Translations under genes and position numbers: made by a program
The notes under the pieces: generated by a model
The model's input: the letters and a program-made list of their open reading frames with translations, nothing else
Told to the model about the DNA's origin: nothing
The model's database searches: none
NCBI GenBank assembly: GCA_028023455.1
Contig: JAQFVV010001074.1
Span: 1 to 64,000, forward strand
Reading direction: 5' to 3'
Origin: Epiperipatus broadwayi
Lineage: Eukaryota; Onychophora; Udeonychophora; Euonychophora; Peripatidae
Length of the DNA: 64,000 nt
In this document: piece after piece, positions 1-14,465 of the stretch
How positions within the stretch are numbered: position 1 is the stretch's first letter
How the letters are laid out: each line of letters begins with the position of its first letter

Positions 1-3000
1 CATGTAATGATATAATAAATACGTGGTAGCATATGATAATCTGATAAACAAAGGATGTGTGGCAACTGATAGCATATAATTCAGTATACTATTGTGATAA
101 CTGATTTATGACCAATAAAACAATGTAAAATTATAATTATTTAATTAAAAGAATACCAATAAAATATTTAAATTCTTAAATATAACTCTCTATTTATCTT
201 TTTGTGCAAAATTATATTTTGTTTCAATTGTTATGAATATATCGTGATTTCATGCAGTGAAGTGGAGAAATAAACAATCAAGACACAAAAATTTTGAAAA
301 AACAAATTTTAACAAAGTTTATTAACAACAACAAATAAAATAAACAATTTATGTACACTATTTACAATGGATATCCTTATTTTAATCTTACATTTTTATC
401 TACTAAGTTATATAAAAAATATCTTATAGTTTAATTATATCTTTATTTAAACTTAAGACAAAATATAAAAAAAAAAATTACCATTTGGTTTCTCATTATG
501 GTTAACTTATTATAAATATATTTACTTATTAGCAAAATATTTCATCCTTAATATTATTAAACTATCTTATTTTTAAAAAAAAAAATTCATAGGAGAACAT
601 TCTACAGAAAACAAAATTAACTTTATAATGAGTATGGATTTCTCAAAATATTAAAAAAATTTTCATCTTGCAAAGTCAAAGATGTTACATAAAATATTCA
701 TCCAAAATTCAGTACTAGATTTTAGTGTTTTATCACACGATGTTTACTAATCGTAATATATTCTTATTTAGCCTTACTTTAGTATGATATAAGTGTAATA
801 ATCAATATATTCCTGTTATTCAATGAACAAAAATATACTATGCATATTGTTAATATAATTTACTTTGTACTATTGTATTTTAAAAATATGCAATACTTAT
901 TTTTCTTCAAAAAAAATAAAGCATTCAAAAATAATTAACATTTCAAAGAAAACAGCTTGTTTAGATACTCTATTTTAAAAATTTATATTTCATTTCCGAA
1001 AATAAATTCAAAATATATTCTATGATTCTTTTCTTTCCTTAGGATACTTTGGACCTTCAATTTCAAGTTATAAATTCTATTCCTTCTAAGCAAATAAACC
1101 AATCTTATACAAAACGATAGCATAACCTAAGTTCTAAATTATTCATCATTTCTTTTAAACATATCTTACTGAACGATGCAATTACATGAAATAAAGATAG
1201 CGAAATAGATGTATAGGATTTAAGGAAGAAATCTAGAGTATCACTCTTAATATATCTCAAAAAATCATGGCACAGTGCAAAGAGGTATGACCTTTACCTG
1301 TCTAATAACCTCTAATACATGAACGATGTTAAAGCTATTTCTTCAGCTTTATTTAAAACATCAAATATTTAAAGACATATAAAACACTGTTCAAATAAAA
1401 TGTGTATCAGTCATAGGGCTTTGTTAACTATGCTGATAACCACATAAAGACTAAATATTATTTCTATTCCTTATCATATCCTATTTTTTTAAAAAAAATA
1501 CATCATCTTGGTTTCCTGCTAACTATAGTACTTCCAAGCCACTATCTCAACATTATTTCTCAAGATTTTCCACATCTTACATCGATAAATAACTATCTGC
1601 ATTTACAAAACAATAAATAAAATTCATTGATAATTAAACAATTTCACTGTTCCACAAAAAAGTTTGTCTACTTCATCATTCTGTATGTTTAATCATATAC
1701 AATCTAACTAGACAATATTTGAATATCCTAACATGAAAATTTTAAAAGAATCACATAATTATTTGTTATTATGTTGGATTATATCACCAATATAAAAAAA
1801 ATCGTTGTATGCATATTTTCAAATCAATCCTATCTCATAATGTTTTTAAAAATGTTGTATGAAAATGTGTTACATATAATTAAAACTTTTACACTTCATT
1901 CTTACGATTCATAGATGATCTAAAGAAAACAAAAACATACATTATAAATTATTAATAGTCATTATTATTACCAAAATAACCTTCATCTGGTCATCATATT
2001 CAGTAGGCTTCTTCATCCACTAGATACCGATCATTGCAAACATAAAGAAATATACATTCATACACTTTATCTTAAAATATTCTTATATAAATTATTAGAT
2101 TATTATATTATAAAGTTCTTATATTAATAAATTAATGTTTTTATGTTTTCCTAATCTTATAAAATAGAAAAATTTACATTTAACTAAGTTAGTAAAATAA
2201 AAATTTAAAACTATAATTACGTCTTCACTTGACCATAGTTCATGATAAAATCCAAAAATGTTTATTATTTTCTCTAGAGTTTTAAAATGTTCTCCTCCAA
2301 GCACGTTAAAGTTTAAAAATAAAAATAATTATTAATCCATTTAGTAAAATTTATAGAAAATAATCCTGGGTCTTTACTGTTCAGAATGAAAATTATTAAA
2401 CTGTAATATTAAAGAATTATTCCTACGAAGTTTATTCAATATTCTCTGATGCATCACTCTGTTCAATTTAACTTAAGTTATCTGGTAAACTTTTACACAA
2501 TATTTGTATTTTCATGGATCCATCCTTTATTTATCTATTATATGTTCATTTTTTTTATAGGTTTTATTTCTTAATAAGTTCTTTTTAATTCTTGTAAAAT
2601 ATATATTTAAAAAAAATGTTTCCTTCAAAAAGGACTAAACATTCTATTTCTTTCATTATATTTTATGATAACTCATACAATATAAATATGTTATTCTTTT
2701 TTTAAAAAAAACTCCTGGATAAGCTTATAAATAATGCGTCACAAATTTTTTTAGACGGCAAATAGTTTTCTGTTTAAGCTTCCAGCATAATACCCGAATT
2801 ATTTTTATATGAGTTAGAATAATCCTCCGGTTGAGCATAAATAAAGCTGTATTATAATTTAAACATATTTTATTTCGTAGTATATCCATCTCTATTGCGT
2901 AGTTTAGGTTAACTTCAGATAAAATACTCCTGGCAAGTAACTTTTAAAAACTAGAAAATCATTTCCACGAAGTTTCTAAATATATTATTTTTTTAAACTC

Positions 3001-4150
3001 TCTTTTGCAAAATACTTCTAAAAATATCAATTAATTTTTTGCAAAATAAACTATAAGAAAGTATTAAAAATTGACTAAAATAAAATTTAAAAATACTATC
3101 TCTTTGATAGCTGCTAATATACCTTTCTCTGGTTTCAATACATTATTAAATCTCCCTTGATACCCCCACGCAATTCATATTTATAGTCTGTAAGAATACC
3201 TCATTTGATTGGTTGATTCTTACTTTTAGCTTGAGAACAAATTTACATATATTTTTAGTTTTACAGAATTATATTTGAAAATAAAAAATTATGACGTAAT
3301 GAACTTAAAATATTATTTAAAATATTACTTTTAAATAAATTATTATTTTATTAAAACTATTTAAACATTTAAAATAACTTTTAAAACAATTTTAATAACT
3401 TATTCCATTTATCTATTTTTATTTAAACAAAATATTTAATTTTTTTATTAACTGTATTCGTCTTTATTACATTATTTAAAACAGTACATACGATAGTTAA
3501 TTTAATATTTATTATTATTTGCTTTTATGATAGGCAATAATTCTATCCAATTCTATAATATAACTTTTAAAATATTTTAAACTTCATTACTTTAAATGCA
3601 AACAAGCATGTGTGTGAAAGTATGTAGTATACAAGTCACATGATCAATATAACTTCGACAGACGATTTTCAATCTATTTCTCTGCCTAGATTTATAAAAT
3701 TGATACAGTTATTATATTATATAAAATAATTATAAAAAATTTGGAACAATAATTTTTAAAATATAGAACTAGATATAATTTTCACCATCACAAAGTTTAT
3801 TTTAAAAATATACTATATTAATTTTGATTATTAAATATGACTTTATAAATTTAAAATATAACATTTATTAAATTATCAGTTTTAAACTATTAAAATCAAA
3901 CTTTTTAAATATACTTTTAATATTTATAGCTAAGTTATTTAATATGGCCAGCTTTTACAACCATATGCAACAATATTTAAAGCTTTACATAACTATTTTT
4001 TTAAATGATTCGCTATAATTTTATATACTACATATTTGCTTTAGCCTCAAATTGTATTTTAAAAATATAATTAACTTAATACGATTACCATATTAAAAGA
4101 ACATATTCTAAAATTTAAAATTTTTAGTAATTGACTGAGATGGACTATTA
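1..4150. other. AT-rich stretch, no gene seen
   Basis: The sequence is dominated by A/T runs, and open frames are short and biased to Asn, Ile, Lys, Phe and Tyr, as expected by chance at this composition. I see no domain, tRNA, inverted terminal repeat or target-site duplication. It is best read as intergenic or intronic DNA. Confidence 0.6.
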
Positions 4151-4171
4151 CTGACCTATAGAAAAGGGCAC

Positions 4172-4230
4172 AATATATATATATATATATATATATATTG
4201 AATGTTAGGTACAATATATATATTGTACCT
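4172..4230. repeat. (TA)n microsatellite followed by a short palindrome
   Basis: A run of about 14 TA units (about 4172-4199) is followed by a perfect 24-nt palindrome at 4207-4230 with a TA-repeat centre and GGTAC-type flanks. This looks like microsatellite expansion and local folding. No function is supported. Confidence 0.7.
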
Positions 4231-4239
4231 TTATAATAG

Positions 4240-7200
4240 GTACATATGGATATGGTAGGGTTTGAAATGTTATTTAAAAAAATTGTAAATTTAGGTGATT
4301 TTTTAATATATAATTATGATGTCATATCTAGTAGGAGTTGAAACTCAGTAAATAGGAGTTTATAACAATGTTTAAATAGGTTAGTCATTTTAATATAAGT
4401 TAAAATAATATAATATATTGTTTAAAAGATTGTATTAATTTTATTTATTATATTGAAAGGATATACTGTAATGATATAATTTATATAATATGTTTTGAAG
4501 AAATTATTTTGTTTAAAATATAATTTAAATGAGAGTTAATTTAATATTAGTCTAGAATATTCTGAAAGTATCACATGACTGGTTGTGTTAATGTGTGAGC
4601 TTTCAAGAGTTAGGAAAAGAAAACTTTGATTTTTAGCTAGTTAACTAAATTTGATATATAATAAAATGTAGCAAGCATTAGAGATAAACACAATGCTTTA
4701 AAAGTAATTATTATAATTATTATTTTGTTTAAATGTAATAATTTGTTTTAAAAATTAATATTTTAGAGCCATTAAAATTGTTTTATGAAGATATTTAGTT
4801 TTTAGATAAAGTATTTAATATTTAAGGTATTGAATAATCTGATAATATTTAATAAATAATGATTCATAGTTTTAAAACTTAATTTTTTAAAATGAAATTG
4901 ATTTAATTCAGTAAATTAACAGGTTTTTATGAGCAGAATTAACCAATGAAATCATTAGATTAGACCAGTATAAAAGCAAAGATTTGATCTGGTCTAGATA
5001 GTAAAAAAAAGTAACACAGTACAAGTGAGTGGTACAAGTAATAGTAAAAGTAATAGTAGTTTGAAATTTATAACTAATTTTTTTATTGTGACAATAGTAA
5101 TTTTTTTAAAAATTATTATTTTCTCAAAAGTGTTTAAAATGTATAATTTTTATAACAATTTTAATAATGAGTGAATAAACATAAAAGTTCCTTGTCAGAA
5201 GATTCTGCTTGAAACTTAATTTAAAAGTACAATAGTTTTGTGGAACATGATAATAGTCATTGGAATACTGGATAATGCAGACCAAATGCTGAAGAATATC
5301 GCACAAGACCAGAGATTTATGTAAGGAATTTATATTTTTTATAAATAACATGCTTAGAATAAATGAACATTTAACTTTAATAACTATGACTAATTTGTTA
5401 AGAAAGCTTAAGTTGATAGAGGAAATGAATATTTTATATAAAAAAATCATTATCATAATATTAAGTTTGAAAAAAGGAAGAGAAAAGTTAATACTCTGCA
5501 TTTAAGCTACAAAATTAGATTAAAAATATTTTTCTTTATGATGTGCTTGAGTGATTGTTTGTTATATAAATGATAATGTCACATTTTGCATTTAATGTAC
5601 ATTTAAAATTTAATCCCAATGGATTTCATGTTTAAGAATGACGTATTTCGAAGAAAAATTGGGGGAAATGACTGTTGAATGTTTAATGCATTTTTAAAAG
5701 ATTTACTATTGATAAAAATGAATAAACTATATACTTTGAAATGATTTTATTTTGAATAAATGAGCTATAGTACATCTCTTTAAAAGATTTACATTATTTC
5801 AGTTCATTAATGTCTTTGATGGTATAGCTGTTGTTTTATATGAAAAATCTCTAGTTGAAATATATACATTTTAAAGATAAAAGTCTTAAATATTTTAAAG
5901 AAAGAAATATTTACCTTTAGTTTATAAAATACATGTTTTCTGAAAAATATACTAAAATGAATAATTTTATATTATATGTTTTACTAATGTTTTGACTGAT
6001 GCAATTTCAAATATTATGTTATATTTATCATGATATATCTGCTATATACAACAGCTGGAATTAAGAGAAAACATATGTAAGAAATATTTTCACATAAATG
6101 GATCCTTGAATTATTGCTTTACGAAGATATTACATGCCTGAATAGATGCTCAGGGAGAGACTGGAATAAGCATCTATCTTTTCAGGAATGTTTAATATTT
6201 TTCCAAATGGTACCAAGGGAGGTGTATGATTTTGTTTAGAACTTTATTTCCATAACTAGGCAATGAAAGAGGATTTCTGACAAGCATTTAACTTATGAAT
6301 AGAAGAGGAAAACTTTTCATAACTTTAAAATTTCTTCATTATTTTTTTGTTAGTCTAACATTAGTATTTATATTATTGATTTATGAAAAACTAACCTGTT
6401 ATTATAATGTATTTTAAAAAATTTAATCTTAAAATAGATTAGTTTTTATTATTATGTTAAATAAAGGAAAATGGTTTATCAGAAATTAGTTATCTGACCA
6501 GGTAATTAGTAATAATAAATTGGTTGAATGCATGGCAAAAAAGTGGATCACCATTATATCTTAATAATTGTTAATAATTGTTGAGATCACAGGTAATTTT
6601 ATTTTATCATTTACATTGTATTTGCTTGATAATTTTTTCTTTTTTAAATGTTATATTTTTAAAATTATTTTATTTTATTTTTCATATTGCTTGAATTACA
6701 TAATGAACGGTTGAATGAACTACTGATATAATTATCATTGTATGTGTTTTATAAAAAAAAAGCAATGCAAGTGAAAGTTTTTAAATATCTAAGGATATTT
6801 TTAAAAAGAAAAGCATTTATTATAAATGCTTGAATCTGCATACATTTTATAACATTGTTGAGTAATTAATGTATTGTTTTTATAAATGTCATCTGTTAAG
6901 ATAGAGGAATACAGCAACACTGATATCTAAATTATACAATGTAACAACAAATAAATAAATGTATAAAATCAATGTATGTTTGATCAAGATCATTTGTGCT
7001 TGAAAACTTTAAAAAACTATCTTGAAATGAATTTAGATCTTTGTTTTTTTAGTAATGTTATTAGAAATTGTTTTAGAATGAGGCTTGTATATTTTTATGA
7101 TGTTAATATGGTTATTCAGTGTGGAAAATATAGGATGATGGTTGGGAGAGTAATTGTTATATGAAATTCGAGGTGTTTAGGGATATGTTGAAAAGCTGTT

Positions 7201-9285
7201 ATGTCTGAGCTGTATTGTCACACTTTGAATTTGTTAAATATACAGGTAACAAAGGGCTGTATATTATTTCCATAAACAGTTGCATTCCCTTATAGTCAAT
7301 AAGAGCTGGAATAAAACCATGACATGAATTTTAGGAGCCTGACAAATATGGACTTATTATTTTGCACTGTATTCATAATGATATTTTCTTACTCATTTGA
7401 GTTATTGTTTTTATTATTCCATACCCTACATTATAATCACTATCTATCACCACAAGAATCACATCATAGAGAATAGTTTTTATAAGCTGGTAAAGTAATA
7501 GCATTAGCAATTGATAATTTATGTGAAGCCAAGATGAGACATATAAAAATTTCTATCACAAATGATATTGAAATATTTGATGCTTGGCATAATATAAAAG
7601 ATAGGAGAGAAATGATTAATATTCCCACAAGTATTAGAGATCATTCTGCTCAAATAATAAATGCATATATGAATTGGAATGAAAATGAGAATATATGAAA
7701 AATGATTTGAATGCTATGATGTATGTAAAAATATGAAAATAAAGGAAATACAAAATATTAAGCAATATAATTAATTGATTTTTAAAAAAAATTGTTAAAA
7801 AAAACAAATCTATTTAAATAGAAAAAAAACATGAACTTATATTTTAAATATGTTTTGCATAAGTAGATAATTTAAAGAGAGGTATTTATATTTTATTTAT
7901 TTAAATTTTTGATATTAAAGTATCAGAATATATTAAAATATTAAGATGATGTTTTGCTGAACTGCAAAGGAAATATTTTAATAATTTTGAAAATATCTTA
8001 TTATTTATTGAGTTTAGATAGGTGTATTTTTTAGATCTAAATTTATATTTAAGAACTACAAAATAATAAATATACTTTTATGATCGTATAAACATATCAT
8101 TAAGTTTTTTATTAGAAATTGGGAGATTTATTTTAATTATTTCCCACTACAAAAACAATAGAATATTATTGTTTTGTTAAATAAGAATAATATATTGTCA
8201 CAATTGTTGTAAGGTTTATTTTATTTGAAGTGGTTGGAATGAAAGCTATCTTATTTTATTTTTGTTATTTACTTGTAAAATTTACACTATAAATATTATA
8301 TATATATATATTTTTGTTGTTGTAAATATATTTAATTTAAATTTTATAACCTATTGTAATAGGTTTACTGTTGCTTAATCATAATAAAATTCTTAATTGT
8401 TTTAAAATTAATATCCTAGTTGAGTTTTGATTTGTCTGCATGTTATTCAATGATATTTCAGTCCACAAGCATGATCCATAGAAATTAATGGTTTTCAAAC
8501 ATTATTTATTTGCACAATTCATAAAGATTGTTTAAAATATTTTTATTGTATTTGATTGAGGAATAAATTGTATGATTATTAGTATTATTATTTTAGAAGA
8601 TATGATCATTGATGGTTACTTTAAAATGATCCAACACCAATTTTAGATACTAGATATTGCCACTCTATTAAAATATGTTATATCTTAAGAATGCCATATA
8701 AAATAAAAATCGTATAATGTTTATTTAGAATCTTATTATTTTATTTACATTTTATTGCTAAACATTAATTATTTAATAGATTTAATATTAAAAGTCATTA
8801 AGTTATCTTAGTTGCTTATTGTTGTAAGGGTAGTTAGATATCATGTAAAATCCCTCATCATATTTAACTACAGGGTCTTAATTAATTTATTTCTATTATT
8901 AGTGTTAGAAATGAACCTGAGATTATTTTTAAAAGAATTGTACAATTTGTATGAAAGATAATGAGTAAGAATTAGCAGTTGATGTTAAATTTTTAATTAG
9001 TATTTTTATTAAAAGAGTAGTAGTTTAATTTATTATTTCCATAATAAATTTGCAAATTGTATTTAAGATTATTATATGTATCTAAAGAAATGAGAGTATT
9101 ATGTAATAATTTTGTTATGTGGATTTAGTGGGAATGTATCTTTAGGGATATATCCTTAATATTTAAGCCATTGTACCTTGCTCAATGTCTCATGTGAAAA
9201 GTTTTATAATTATATTTGTTATTTTTATTTGAACCATATTTATTTGTAAGAATGAGCTAGTTATAAATTAAATTTATTAGTAAAA
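4240..9285. other. AT-rich stretch, no gene seen
   Basis: There is no recognisable coding or RNA gene. A small imperfect hairpin lies at 6137-6186 (arms CCTGAATAGATGCT and its near complement). A 54-codon ATG frame at 7534-7698 has no recognisable motif. The rest is low-complexity A/T. Confidence 0.55.
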
Positions 9286-9288
9286 TGA

Positions 9289-9590
9289 TATATAAAGCTC
9301 ACAAATAAGCTCCCAACAACCTTTGCAGAATATCTCCAATGCCAGACTGGCCTCCACTACTGGCCACATGCCTATTTAAGTTAGATAGCTGGATTGGAAG
9401 ATGTATGGATGTCTGAAAATTTCAGATTTTCTACTTAATAGTTATCTATTAGGTAAACTGCTGAGCTTCCTGGTATTTTTAATCTAATGCTTGAATGTCC
9501 TAGCACCTCACTGAGGAGGCCAGTAGCAAAGGCCGGTCTGGGGTTGGGGATATTCTGCAAAGCATGTTAGGAGCTTATGCTCTTTATATA
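9289..9590. mobile_element. MITE-like element with ~75-bp inverted ends
   Basis: The left end (TATATAAAGCTC...) and the reverse complement of the right end (TATATAAAGAGC...) align over about 75 bp, including a shared core TTTGCAGAATATC and an inner CTACTGGCC. The element is much richer in G+C than its surroundings, so it is probably a foreign short DNA element. It has no coding capacity. The flanks are TA-rich, so the TSD cannot be set; TA or TATA is possible. Its superfamily is not assigned. Confidence 0.75.
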
Positions 9591-9900
9591 ACAATTATAA
9601 TACAAGCTTGTTTAAATTAGGTCATGTGACATCTGACTTGATTTTTTTGTGACAGTAAAATGAAGGAATTGAGTATTCTAGTTAGAATCCTAATTATTTA
9701 TTGTGAACTTAAATATTATTATATTTTAATTTAATAAATGTCTTATAATTAATTATTATAAAATATTAATTTTATTAAATACTATATGTTAGTAGTGTAT
9801 CTTGAGCTAGTCTTAATATTAACTGTCTTAGTAGTTGTTTATATAACTCAACTATAGTATAATATAGTTATATCCTAGTTAGTCTTTACTGTAATGTTAA

Positions 9901-9978
9901 AGTCTTTAGTTCACAGATTTTTAATATATATATATATAGTCTTTAGTTCACAGATTTTAATATATATATATATATATA
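9901..9978. repeat. Tandem duplication of a ~37-bp unit ending in (TA)n
   Basis: Two adjacent copies begin AGTCTTTAGTTCACAG and each ends in a TA array (9901-9937 and 9938-9978). They differ only by about one T and by the length of the TA tract, so the duplication is probably recent, perhaps a slippage event seeded by the microsatellite. Confidence 0.85.
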
Positions 9979-9989
9979 AAGGCTATATT

Positions 9990-12120
9990 ATAAACTTTAA
10001 AAATATTAACTCACAATTTTAGACATATAACAATAAGTTTCAAGCAATAGACAACAAAACAGCCAATGCATACAACCATGAACAATTATTTGGTTTTCCT
10101 TCTTTGTAGAACTATACATCAATGAAACTCATCTTCACCACAAACTAGTAGTATAATTACTAACTGTTTCAGATATCAATAAAAAGAGCAAAAATAAATT
10201 AAGAATTTTAATAGATCTACTTTGTGTGAGATGGTGGAGAGAATACTGAATATTTATTATTGAAGTATAGAATGTTAAAAGAAAATCAAAATAAATTTCT
10301 ATAGATAATATGGGGAATTTAAAGGTAAAGAGAGCAAAAGAGATAGAAATTTTTTGTTTAGATCTTTATAGTAAAATTATGGAAATATTATGGTAGGAGA
10401 GTGAAATAATAGCACACCTTTTATTTAAATAGAAGAAGAGGAAACAAAAAAATGAACAAAGGTTGGAAAAATTATTTAGTAATAAGGAGTAAGAAAATTT
10501 AATATGGCTAACAGGATTTCTGACTTTATAACCTATACATTGAAACTTTTAACTTTATTTTAAAAGAAGTCATTCAAATGGCTTCTGATTATTAAGATTT
10601 CATCAGAAAATCAAAATTGCCAAGTAACTCCCATTATCATATTTGTATTATCCAAACCAATAACTCTAACATTTTAGCACATTATAGTTTTAACTTACAC
10701 TGTCAACATGTTTAAATATATCATTGTGAAATTAAACCAGAATGCTAAATATTTTAATATGTTTTATACTAACTACATCATCAAAGAAATTCCGCATACA
10801 ATAATAATTTTTAAAAGTGGAGATATGGCAAAACTATCAAAGAGAAAAAGGGTAAAATTAACTAATTTGGAACAAAAAATAAATATCAGATAAAATAAAA
10901 TCTATAAAGAGAACACACACACACATATATATAATAAGTATAAACTAAACGATGAATATTTAGATAGCTAATTAAAAAATAAAAAATATAATGAAAATTA
11001 AATTTAAATGTAATAACAGAGAGCTAAAACAAATATTTAATAATAATAAAAAGATATTTTTTGGCAATAAAATGGATAATAAATTTGCTTGAATGAAGTA
11101 CAGCTTTGTAGAAGCAGAATTTAATTAACAAGGAAATCAATTTGAAGATTTTTGTAATGTAGATTTTGGGAGGGGTGCGTGAAGGTTAAATTAAATAAAT
11201 TAAAGAGAAAATATTAAAAAATTAAGAAAGGCAATTGGTGATGAAGCAAGGAAACTGATTGATAGTCAAAGATAGACAAATTATGATATATATATATATT
11301 AGTAATGACTGTAAGAAATAAAAAAAAAAAATTTATATGCATTTCAAAACCAGAGCAAAAAATTTATGAATTTGGAAAAAGTTAACATGCTGCTTCTTGA
11401 CACATATCTTATAGAAGATTATCAGCTTTGAAAAATACTGTGGGTCAGTTTTTATCAAGAAAAACTTTCTAAAGGCTGCACAAAATAAATCAGGATAAAT
11501 TAAAGTTTAAAAAAAAACTTTTATCTAATGACATACAAAAATTCTCTTAAGATGCTATCAATCTATATTTTGATGAGATCTTATGGTCAAATTAGCTTTG
11601 AAGAAAATGAGTGAAACTTCATCTGTGTTGAATGACCACTTGCATAGACAATATTTCTATACTGTAGGGACAATTTTTTAGAAGAATTGTAACAAATTAC
11701 TTATTTTATCTTTTTGACATCCGGTACCCTCATCAGAAGTTTACATTTTAAACTGAGCTTGCTCAGAATCAGTACATCTGACATTTACAGTTCTTACATC
11801 ATTCGATCTGACATTTTATTATGTTTTTAACGATATATACACCTTTACCCCCCTTAGTGATGGCAATTGGTTTTCTAAAACTCATCGTTAAGCAAGAATA
11901 TCGTATACAGAATATGTATTTATAATGGGGGTCTATGGGAAAAAAATTGGCCGGTTCCTAAAGCTAAAAAATTACACTAACTTAGGAATAAAGTACATAT
12001 TAAAAAATATTCATTAACACTTATTTTAAATGCAATCTGTTTTTCTTTTGATTTGAAACCACTTGGGTATAAACATTTTTAATGAAGTTATAAAATCAAT
12101 AACTATTTTTACATAATACT
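9990..12120. other. AT-rich stretch, no gene seen
   Basis: There are only short chance frames. A segment near 11638-11700 (CAATATTTCTATACTGTA then TGTAACAAATTA) recurs near 14530-14590, so it belongs to a dispersed repeat of about 70-80 bp. No coding sequence is supported. Confidence 0.5.
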
Positions 12121-12126
12121 ATACCG

Positions 12127-12275
12127 TATTTATATATTGGACTATTTCATCATTTAATATAAGTGTTGAATGTCTTTAGAAAAATTAAACTTTATTTAAA
12201 TAATCCAAGTACTGTATGTTATATTTAAATAAAGTTTAATTTTTCTAGACATTCAACACTTATATGTATAGTATA
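12127..12275. mobile_element. Short foldback element related to the 30-kb palindrome
   Basis: The arms at about 12159-12202 and 12222-12262 are near-perfect inverted copies (GTGTTGAATGTCTTTAGA and its complement), separated by about 20 nt. The left arm continues outward into TATATTGGACTATTTCATC, which is also the outermost sequence of the palindrome at 30.2 and 31.2 kb. It is therefore a miniature of that family, with only the last ~75 bp of each arm. It has no coding capacity. Confidence 0.75.
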
Positions 12276-12439
12276 TAGTATTATAGTTTCATTAATTATA
12301 TATATTTTAAGTTTATACGTTCTAAATTAAAAATAAATAAATTTCCAGATCATTATAGTGAATAATTGATTGTAAATCAAAATAGTGGGTACAAATTGGT
12401 GATCGCTATTGTGAAATATCACTAAGTGAGGTTTAGGTG

Positions 12440-12830
12440 TAATTTTTTTTTCTACGATGAAATTTAGATTTTTTTATTTTAATCTTTAATCTTTTTTTTC
12501 TCTCTTTTTTTTTAAGATTTAACATTTGTAAAATGGTTTTACAGTTGAAATGGACTCTCTTGCCACTTGCTAAGATTATTCAATTGCCAATATATACATT
12601 CGTGAGCCTTCTCTTTGTTCAAACAGATGTATGTATTTTTTTTTTCTATGATGAAATTTAAATTTTTTTACGATTTTTTTTTTTTTGAAATGCTATTTTA
12701 AATTTTTTTTCTTCTCTTTTTTTTTTAGATTTGGAATTCATAAAAATGTATGGACTCTCATGGGTTGCTTTGATTGCTTGCTCCAATTGCTATGAATGTA
12801 TTCTAAATCTTATTCTTTGTAGAAGCTAAT
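12440..12830. repeat. Two diverged tandem units of ~190 bp, poly-T rich
   Basis: Each unit has the same order of landmarks: a T run, CTAYGATGAAATTTA, long T runs, AGATTT, ATGGACTCTC, CAATTGC, and a CTTTGT end. The first unit lies at about 12443-12631 and the second at about 12632-12830. They are clearly diverged, so this is an old local duplication. Confidence 0.7.
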
Positions 12831-13256
12831 TTTAATAACAATTATAGTAATAATTCATATCTAGAAAGTGCATTGCTAAAAAAAAAACGTTAGTGAAGTC
12901 ATTTTATTTGCAGGACAAGTATGGGAATTGCATTTAGATCTTCTTCATGACCTGAGTTTGAACTTGGAATCAACATTGAGATCGTGCTGGCCAGGAATTC
13001 AGTTAGTAGTGTTTTTTTATTATTTGGTTTATATTACTTATATAATGAAATATGTGTAGAAAAACAATAAATGTGCTGTAGAATTTTAGATAATTTCAAT
13101 GACAATAAAAACATGCACCCTCAGCTATCAACTATCATATATCATCTTCCACACATATAAGTGATCAATGCTCATAATAAATGTTTATTTTGATGTTTAT
13201 TGATTTAGTTACAGGTTTTATTTATTTTATCTTAGAGACATTTTTGTTTGACTTTT

Positions 13257-13956
13257 TTTTTTTGAGTGCACTTTTTACTTGAAAGGAATACATATTTTAG
13301 GTTACACCCCATTTCCAATAATATATATATATATAATACATTTTAATTTGTAAAGTTCTCTTAGTGTAATATCTCATAAGCTGTTCTTATTGTTTGAGAT
13401 TTATTTGAGTACACTTTTTACTTAAAAAGAATACATATTTTAGGTCACACCTCATTTTCAATAATATAATAATATATATACATAATAATACATTATGAAT
13501 TGAGAGTTCCACATGCAGTCATTATTACATCTGATTGGCTGTCACATAAGCATTTTTAAAGTGCTTCTGTTGATTTTAGCCTTTTACATTATTATTAAAG
13601 TTCTCTTTGTGTAATATCTTATAAGCTGTTCTTACTGTTTGATATTTATTTGATTACACCTTTTACTTGAAAAGAATATAGATTTTAAGTCACACTCCAT
13701 TTTTCAATAATATAATATAATAATATTGTAATATAGTAATACATCACAATTTATAAAAGTTCTCTTTGCATAATGTCTCATAAGCTGTTCTTACTATTTA
13801 ATATTTATTTGAGTCCACTTTTTACTTAGAAAGAATGCGTATTTTAGGTTACACTCCATTTTTCAGTAATATAATAGTTAATATATTATAATATAATAAT
13901 ACATTACAAATTACTAAAGTTTTCTTTGTATAATATCTTATAAGCTATTCTTGTTA
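13257..13956. repeat. Tandem repeat of ~145-160 bp units, four copies
   Basis: Units start with GAGTACACTTTTTACTT-like sequence at about 13264, 13406, 13652 and 13811. Each contains TTTTAGGTYACAC, a TAATATAATA stretch, AAAGTTCTCTTTG and ATAAGCTGTTCTT. The second-to-third spacing is about 90 bp larger because of extra sequence at about 13497-13585. That extra piece contains CATCTGATTGGCTGTC, also found in the palindromic MITE at 41.6-42.1 kb. The array ends in a C run at 13957-13967. Confidence 0.85.
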
Positions 13957-14052
13957 TTCCCCCCCCCCACTAAAAACCAAACATTTTTAACAGATACCCT
14001 GCATGGAAAGACAACCAAACATTTCTAGAAGATACCCTGGTATGGAAGGACA
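13957..14052. repeat. Poly-C tract and 36-40-bp tandem duplication
   Basis: An unusual run of about ten C residues sits in very AT-rich DNA. It is followed by two adjacent copies of ACCAAACATTT...AGATACCCTG...ATGGAA (13977-14012 and 14013-14052). Confidence 0.8.
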
Positions 14053-14465
14053 GGATCTGGATTAGCTCATAAAAATGAAAGTTACCAATCACATCCTTTT
14101 TGTAATTTTGTCATAGAAAAATGACCTCAGGTAAGACATATTATATATCATTTTTTTCAGCATTTTGTGACAAATGTGATGAAGCTCTTTATGAAAGTGT
14201 CATTTTAATATTTTACTTTCAAAATTTAGAATTTGTGAACTAATGTAAAAATAAACATTTTTAAAAATATTAAAAATATTTTTTTTATTTTTTATTTTAG
14301 GTAATGACTATTTTATCAGCTTCATTACATTCTTTCATATTTTATCTTTATAACAATGTACATATTTTTATATTTATTGCATTCAAACATAAGATATACT
14401 GTAAATTATATTAATTGTAATTTTCTTTTAAAATTCAAAATGGCATCCTGGATGTCAAAGAGTTA

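Noticed and set aside
5124-5501. 125-codon minus-strand frame
   Set aside because: Composition is Ile/Leu/Phe/Lys-rich as expected by chance, with no motif and no splice or start context.
7534-7698. 54-codon plus-strand ATG frame
   Set aside because: No family resemblance. Too short to support in such AT-rich DNA.
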